Positions 24,382 through 28,586 of a DNA stretch of 28,586 nt are shown here, one piece after another. Origin of the DNA: RUG563 sp024681215 (GTDB lineage Bacteria > Bacillota > Clostridia > Christensenellales > Aristaeellaceae); the NCBI GenBank assembly GCA_024681215.1, contig JAILBG010000004.1, positions 1 to 28,586 of the forward strand, given 5' to 3'. Within the stretch, counting starts at the first letter, position 1. The number at the start of each line of letters is the position of its first letter. The position numbers and the translations under genes were made by a program. The notes under the pieces are model-generated. The model was not told where the DNA came from. It saw only the letters and a program-made list of their open reading frames with translations, and searched no databases.

Positions 24382-25905
24382 TTACCGATCGAAGAAATAC
24401 GCGTTCATCCGGGGATAGACCTTCACGTTGCCTTCGTCGTTCAGCACGCTGTAGGCCCCGGCGGTCTCGCCGTACACGGTCACCTGCTCGTCCGTGTTCA
24501 CCCCCGGCTCCTCCTGGCAGATCACGTAAATGATCTCCTTGTAATTTCCCGCGTTGGTTTTGGTCAGCGCCACCGTTACCACCCATTCGCTGATGGTTTT
24601 CGTTACGGAGGTGACATACCCCGTTTCCTTGGCGGTGCGCCCCTGATATTCGTTTTTGGCCAGGTTTTTATAGTCGATCCGTTTGGCGCTATCCCGGATC
24701 CGGTCGCGCCGCTCCAGATCGGAATACGTCCGGGTGGCGGTGTAGGTGAACACCTGCTCCTCCATGCCCTTTTTATTCACGCTCAGCACGAAGCGGTAGG
24801 TCCCCTCGGCGCTGGTATCCACCTTGAAGCTGAAGGTCTTCCCGGTGGTGGACCGGACGTACTCCGCCGGGCCGGAAACCGCCAGCTGGATCTTCGCCCC
24901 GGCGATGGTGCTGCCCGCCACCAGCGTTTCATCGGACAGGACGGCGGGGGGCGCGGCGGTGATCTCCACGGGCAGCTCGTTTTTCCGGTAGCTGATCTTG
25001 TACTGCCGTTTGGCGGTGATGGCGTCCGGCGCTTCCGCGGTCAGCGTGAGGGAATACACGCCCTGGGAAGACAGCTTCACCGGCAGGGAAAAATTGCCGC
25101 TGTTGTTGGCCACGGTGGTAAAGGTTTCGCCGTTTGCCTTGCCCATGGAAAACACCGTGGCGGTCACGGTGGCTTTTTTCTGGGTGGTGCCCGTGATGGT
25201 GAAGGTTCCTTCGTTGGTGCTGGCCGGAGGCGCGGAGGAAACGGTCAGCTTGATGGGCAGGGCCGGCATGGGCAGGATCTCGGTGAACTGCCAGGTCTTC
25301 ATCACGGCTTCCAGCGCGTCGTTGTCGTTTTCCTTGGCCAGGCGGTTCCGCACCTGCATATCCAATGTGATGGTGTACCCGTTGCGGATGGTGCGCCGCT
25401 GATAGCCGGTGCATACCAGCTGGCCCTCCTGCCGCAGGCTGTATTTCGTGACCAGGAAGCGCAGGGTGTCCCCGCCGTAATTCTTCCATTCGGGTTTTTT
25501 ATCGGTGTACGAATAACCCAGCACGCCGTAGGCGCTGCCGTTGCTGTGGGACACGCGGAATTCCTTGCGCATGTCCTCGTCCTGCAGATTCAGGTCGAAA
25601 TAGGTCTGGGCGTCCACGTCCTTGAGGGCGGTGATCACCAGCGTTCTGTCCGTTTCGGCGTCGATGGCCTTGAGCAGCACGCCCTCCGCCGCAAACTCTC
25701 CCAGCAGCGTATCCGCGTCCGTCCCCTGGGCGGCCAGGTACTCCCCCTGGGTGGCCAGGTTATAAGGGGTCAGGACCGTTTCATACTCCGCGGGAATATC
25801 CACGGACGCCCGCACGTCCCCGAACGTATATGTCTGCGCCAGCACCGCCGCCGGCGTACAAATCAGAATCACCGCTATCAGCAATAAGATCCGATACTTC
25901 CGCAA
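24382..25905 (-). CDS. Secreted protein with Ig-like repeats
   Basis: A 507-residue exported protein. The signal peptide is clear (MRKYRILLLIAVILICTPAAVLA, cleaved before Gln-Thr). After an N-terminal domain of about 200 residues come two Ig-like beta-sandwich repeats (roughly 225-315 and 320-405; the first contains TFTITGTTQKKATVTATV). The C-terminal part (about 430-507, YQGRTAKETGYVTSV to VTVYGE) looks like an OB-fold. No function is recognised. The start is TTG 25905, with AAGGA at 25914-25910; the frame continues to TTG 25986, but that codon is part of the -35 box of the gene's own promoter. Divergent from the DUF2383-like gene. Confidence 0.75.
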   Translation of the reverse strand: MRKYRILLLIAVILICTPAAVLAQTYTFGDVRASVDIPAEYETVLTPYNLATQGEYLAAQGTDADTLLGEFAAEGVLLKAIDAETDRTLVITALKDVDAQTYFDLNLQDEDMRKEFRVSHSNGSAYGVLGYSYTDKKPEWKNYGGDTLRFLVTKYSLRQEGQLVCTGYQRRTIRNGYTITLDMQVRNRLAKENDNDALEAVMKTWQFTEILPMPALPIKLTVSSAPPASTNEGTFTITGTTQKKATVTATVFSMGKANGETFTTVANNSGNFSLPVKLSSQGVYSLTLTAEAPDAITAKRQYKISYRKNELPVEITAAPPAVLSDETLVAGSTIAGAKIQLAVSGPAEYVRSTTGKTFSFKVDTSAEGTYRFVLSVNKKGMEEQVFTYTATRTYSDLERRDRIRDSAKRIDYKNLAKNEYQGRTAKETGYVTSVTKTISEWVVTVALTKTNAGNYKEIIYVICQEEPGVNTDEQVTVYGETAGAYSVLNDEGNVKVYPRMNAYFFDR

Positions 25906-25957
25906 TTCTTCCTTCTCTCCCTTCGGCGGCACGGCCGCGGATGAAATCGCAACGTAT

Positions 25958-25986
25958 ATCTTAACATAACTGTATTCTTTTTTCAA
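25958..25986 (-). promoter_or_regulatory. Promoter of the secreted Ig-like protein
   Basis: On the minus strand TTGAAA (25986-25981), a 17-bp spacer and TAAGAT (25963-25958) preceded by TGT as extended -10. Confidence 0.6.
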
Positions 25987-26092
25987 CCATTCCGTAAAGA
26001 ATTTGAAAAAATTGTTAGATATTTACGCTTCGCACATATCCCGCGCCCCTCCCGGGTATGCTTTGTATATCAAGCATCAAGGAGGCGCATCC

Positions 26093-26527
26093 ATGATCGA
26101 ACAGGATACCGTGAAACTGCTGCGGGAATGCGACGCGGGGGCCCGGATGGGCATGGATTCCCTGAACGGCGTGCTGAGCGCGGCGGAGACCCCGGCGCTC
26201 AAGGATCTCCTGAAAACGTCCCTGGACAGCCACGAGGCCGTGTCCCGGGATATCACGGAGGCCCTGCACCGCTTCGACGACGCAGGCAAGAAGCCCAACC
26301 CCATGGCCAGCGGCATGAGCTGGCTCAAGGCCCACGCCGAACTGGCCCTGGACCATTCCGATTCCACCATCGCGGACCTGATGACCGACGGGTGCGCCAT
26401 GGGGATCAAGTCCTTAAGCCGCTACCTGAACCAGTATAAAGCGGCGGACGAGGACGCCAAGGGCCTGGCCCGGAAGCTGATCGGTCTGGAGGACCGTCTG
26501 TCCCAGGATCTGCGGGCCTACCTGTAA
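26093..26527 (+). CDS. DUF2383-like four-helix-bundle protein
   Basis: A 144-residue all-helical protein resembling the DUF2383/PA2169 group of ferritin-like bundles: an N-terminal helix TVKLLRECDAGARMGMDSLNGVL, a second with LKDLLKTSLDSHEAVSRDITEAL, a Gly/Pro linker (GKKPNPMASGMSW) and two further helices. Conserved acidic and His residues that would bind metal are only partly present, so metal binding is uncertain. ATG 26093 has AGGAGG at 26080-26085, seven bases upstream. The frame extends upstream to 26003 without a start signal. Single gene, closed by the terminator at 26561. No clear promoter is seen. Confidence 0.7.
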   Translation: MIEQDTVKLLRECDAGARMGMDSLNGVLSAAETPALKDLLKTSLDSHEAVSRDITEALHRFDDAGKKPNPMASGMSWLKAHAELALDHSDSTIADLMTDGCAMGIKSLSRYLNQYKAADEDAKGLARKLIGLEDRLSQDLRAYL

Positions 26528-26560
26528 TCCCCCCGGCGCATCCTTCCGGCCGTCCGGGTC

Positions 26561-26591
26561 AAAATGTTTTGGGCCGCCGCCCAAAACTTTT
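26561..26591. terminator. Two-way intrinsic terminator
   Basis: GTTTTGGGC-CGCC-GCCCAAAAC (26566-26587) has AAAA before it and TTTT after it, so it could act in both directions. It closes the DUF2383-like gene. Confidence 0.8.
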
Positions 26592-26603
26592 GGCTCAGAC
26601 GGC

Positions 26604-26632
26604 TTGTATTTTATTCCGTTTTCTGTTAAAAT
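26604..26632 (+). promoter_or_regulatory. Promoter of the EF-G-like gene
   Basis: TTGTAT (26604-26609), a 17-bp spacer and TAAAAT (26627-26632) preceded by TGT as extended -10. The leader would be about 70 bases. Confidence 0.7.
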
Positions 26633-26706
26633 GCTATATGTGTGCATTTGGTGTCCTGTTCATGCGTGAGACATGAATACAAATCATTTTCATAGGGGGA
26701 TTCGTC

Positions 26707-28586
26707 ATGGCAGACTTTCAAACCGAAAAAATCCGCAACATTACTCTGATCGGTCACGGCAGCAACGGAAAAACCACCCTGACCGAAGCAATGCTGTACG
26801 CCGCGGGCCTGGTGGACCGTCAAGGCCGGGTGGAGGACGGCTCCGCCACCACGGACTACGATCCCGAAGAAAACAAGCGCGGCATTTCCATCAGCGCGGC
26901 CGTGGCGCCCGTGGAATGGAAAGGCACCAAGATCAACGTCATCGACGTGCCCGGCTATTTTGATTTTATCGGCGAGATGATGGGCCCCCTCCGCGTGGTG
27001 GAAACCGCGGGCATCGTGGTGGGCGCCGTCAGCGGGCTTGACGTGGGCGCTGAAAAGGCCTGGGGCTACGCCCAGAAGAACGGCGTATGCCGCATGTTCA
27101 TCATCAACCGCATGGACGCGGAAAACGCCAACTACATGAAGGTCATCGACCAGCTACGCGGCAAGTTCGGCTCCTCCGTGGTGCCCATGCTGCTGCCCAT
27201 CGGCGCCGGCGCCTCCTTCAAGGGCGTGGTGAACGTGCTGGAAAACAAGGCTTATGAAGGCACCGGCAAGGCCCTCAAGGAAGTGCCCGTGCCCGGCGAT
27301 ATGGCTTCCTCCATCGAAACCGCCATGGAAGAGATCACCGAGGCCGCCGCCGGCGCCGACGACGAGCTGATGATGAAATACCTGGAGGGCGAAGAGCTGA
27401 CCCACGAGGAGATCCTCTCCGGCTTCCGCGCCGGCATGCAGAACGGCACCATCGTGCCCGTGGTGGCGGTGTCCGCCGTCACCGGCGTGGGCGTCGCCAA
27501 GATGCTGGACGTGATGAGCGTTTACCTCCACTCCCCCAAGGGCATGAAGGCCCAGGGCGAAAACCCCAAGACCGGCGAAAAGGCCGAGCGCACCTGCGAC
27601 AACGCGGAGCCCTTCTCCGCCCTGGTGTACAAGACCGTGGCCGACCCCTTCGTGGGCAAGCTGAGCCTGTTCAGGGTCATGTCCGGCTCCATTACGCCCG
27701 CCACCGCGCTGTATAATTCCACCGCGGACAAGGCCGAAAAGGCCGGCGGCCTGTTCATGATGCGCGGCAAGAAGCAGCAGAATGTGAACGTCCTCAACGC
27801 CGGCGACCTGGGCGCGCTTTCCAAGCTGCAGTTCACCAATTCCGGCGACACCCTCTGCGACGCCGCGAATCCCATCCGCTACGCCCCCATCGACTTCCCC
27901 GCCCCCTGCATCTCCAAGGCCATTTCCGCCGCCAAGCAGGGCGAAGAAGACAAGGTGTTCTCCGGCCTGAACCGCCTGCAGGAAGAAGATCCCTCCATCA
28001 AGGTGGAAAAGAACACCGAAACCACCGAGACGCTGGTTTCCGGCCAGGGCGAAGTGCATCTGGACGTGATCCGCAACAAGCTGGCCAGCAAGTTCGGCGC
28101 CAACGCCGTGCTCAGCGATCCCAAGATCCCCTACCGCGAAACCATCCGCAAGAAGGTGGCCTGCCAGGGCCGCCACAAGAAGCAGTCCGGCGGTCACGGC
28201 CAGTTCGGCGACGTGTGGATCGAGTTCTCCCCCATCGGCGATACCAACGTGGACTTCGAATTTGAAGACGCCGTGGTGGGCGGCGCCGTGCCGCGCAACT
28301 TCATCCCCGCCGTGGAAAAGGGCCTGCGCGAGAACATCCGCAAGGGCGTCCTGGCCGGGTATCCCATGGTGGGCCTCCACGCCAAGCTGTACGACGGCTC
28401 CTACCATCCGGTGGACTCCTCCGAAATGGCCTTCAAGACCGCGGCCCGCATCGCCTACAAGAAGGGCTGCATGGACGCCAGCCCCGTGATGCTGGAGCCC
28501 ATCATGCACGTGGAAGTGTTCGTGCCCGACGAATACATGGGCGATATCATGGGCGATATGAACAAGCGGCGCGGCCGCATCATGGG
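26707..28586 (+). CDS. EF-G-like translational GTPase (3' end outside window)
   Basis: 626 codons are visible and the frame is open to the edge. It is the EF-G-like branch, not canonical FusA: the P-loop reads GHGSNGKT (16-23) instead of GHIDAGKT, and switch II is DVPGYFDF. The G4 motif is NRMD (134-137) where NKxD is the rule. Domain II, III and IV blocks follow, including SGQGEVHLDVI and VACQGRHKKQSGGHGQFGDVWIEF. Such paralogues accompany FusA in many Clostridia; their role in translation is not settled. ATG 26707 has GGGGGA at 26695-26700, six bases upstream. It has its own promoter and follows a terminator. Confidence 0.88.
   Translation, partial: MADFQTEKIRNITLIGHGSNGKTTLTEAMLYAAGLVDRQGRVEDGSATTDYDPEENKRGISISAAVAPVEWKGTKINVIDVPGYFDFIGEMMGPLRVVETAGIVVGAVSGLDVGAEKAWGYAQKNGVCRMFIINRMDAENANYMKVIDQLRGKFGSSVVPMLLPIGAGASFKGVVNVLENKAYEGTGKALKEVPVPGDMASSIETAMEEITEAAAGADDELMMKYLEGEELTHEEILSGFRAGMQNGTIVPVVAVSAVTGVGVAKMLDVMSVYLHSPKGMKAQGENPKTGEKAERTCDNAEPFSALVYKTVADPFVGKLSLFRVMSGSITPATALYNSTADKAEKAGGLFMMRGKKQQNVNVLNAGDLGALSKLQFTNSGDTLCDAANPIRYAPIDFPAPCISKAISAAKQGEEDKVFSGLNRLQEEDPSIKVEKNTETTETLVSGQGEVHLDVIRNKLASKFGANAVLSDPKIPYRETIRKKVACQGRHKKQSGGHGQFGDVWIEFSPIGDTNVDFEFEDAVVGGAVPRNFIPAVEKGLRENIRKGVLAGYPMVGLHAKLYDGSYHPVDSSEMAFKTAARIAYKKGCMDASPVMLEPIMHVEVFVPDEYMGDIMGDMNKRRGRIM

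Noticed and set aside
27154..28509. 451-codon minus-strand frame opposite the EF-G-like gene
   Set aside because: His/Gly/Ala-rich shadow of a conserved GTPase; no ribosome binding site.

Overview
The window looks like chromosome from a Gram-positive, spore-forming Clostridia-type Firmicute with a fairly high-GC genome. The reasons are strong AGGAGG ribosome binding sites, sigma-A style promoters, an attenuator-type L10 leader in front of rplJ, tRNA genes with an encoded CCA end, VanW/DegV/YhbY-type proteins and a Cys-rich, coat-like protein. A rumen/gut lineage near Christensenellales is a guess from overall gene style only.

Region 1 (1-10015) is an accessory island, visibly more AT-rich than the rest. 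It carries a vWA protein with a degenerate metallopeptidase-like N-terminus (23-1408), a C-terminal DUF4132-like fragment (1580-2557), a minus-strand leucine-rich-repeat (LRR_5/BspA-type) protein whose C-terminus looks like the piece missing from that fragment (2651-4417), a 1016-aa LRR protein carrying two BRCT-like domains (4813-7863) and a MoxR-type AAA+ ATPase (7921-9471). The two LRR genes diverge from back-to-back consensus promoters. MoxR ATPases and vWA proteins are known partners, so I read this as a vWA-MoxR chaperone-like system with cytosolic LRR/BRCT recognition proteins. It is the best candidate for an undescribed system. A 660-bp stretch after it has no normal gene but holds five 15-bp tandem repeats, an orphan promoter with an operator-like palindrome, two overlapping mini-ORFs and a long hairpin.

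Region 2 (10133-14956, all minus strand) holds a degV-PHP pair, rplJ-rplL with their own leader and terminator (no rplKA or rpoB beside them), a small membrane protein plus DUF4230 pair, and a Cys-rich coat-like protein. Region 3 (15227-21514, plus strand) holds tilS-hpt-ftsH, a second PHP phosphoesterase overlapping ftsH, and a VanW-family membrane protein. tilS-hpt-ftsH is a classic Firmicute order.

Region 4 (21538-24082) holds two tRNA-Ser genes (UGA and GCU), then obgE-yhbY and a nitroreductase in the place where nadD often sits, closed by a terminator. About 250 bp of stacked palindromes follow (24150-24371). Region 5 (24382-28586) holds a secreted Ig-like protein on the minus strand, a divergent DUF2383-like four-helix protein, and an EF-G-like GTPase that runs off the right edge.

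Family assignments come from recognising motifs by eye; no database was searched.
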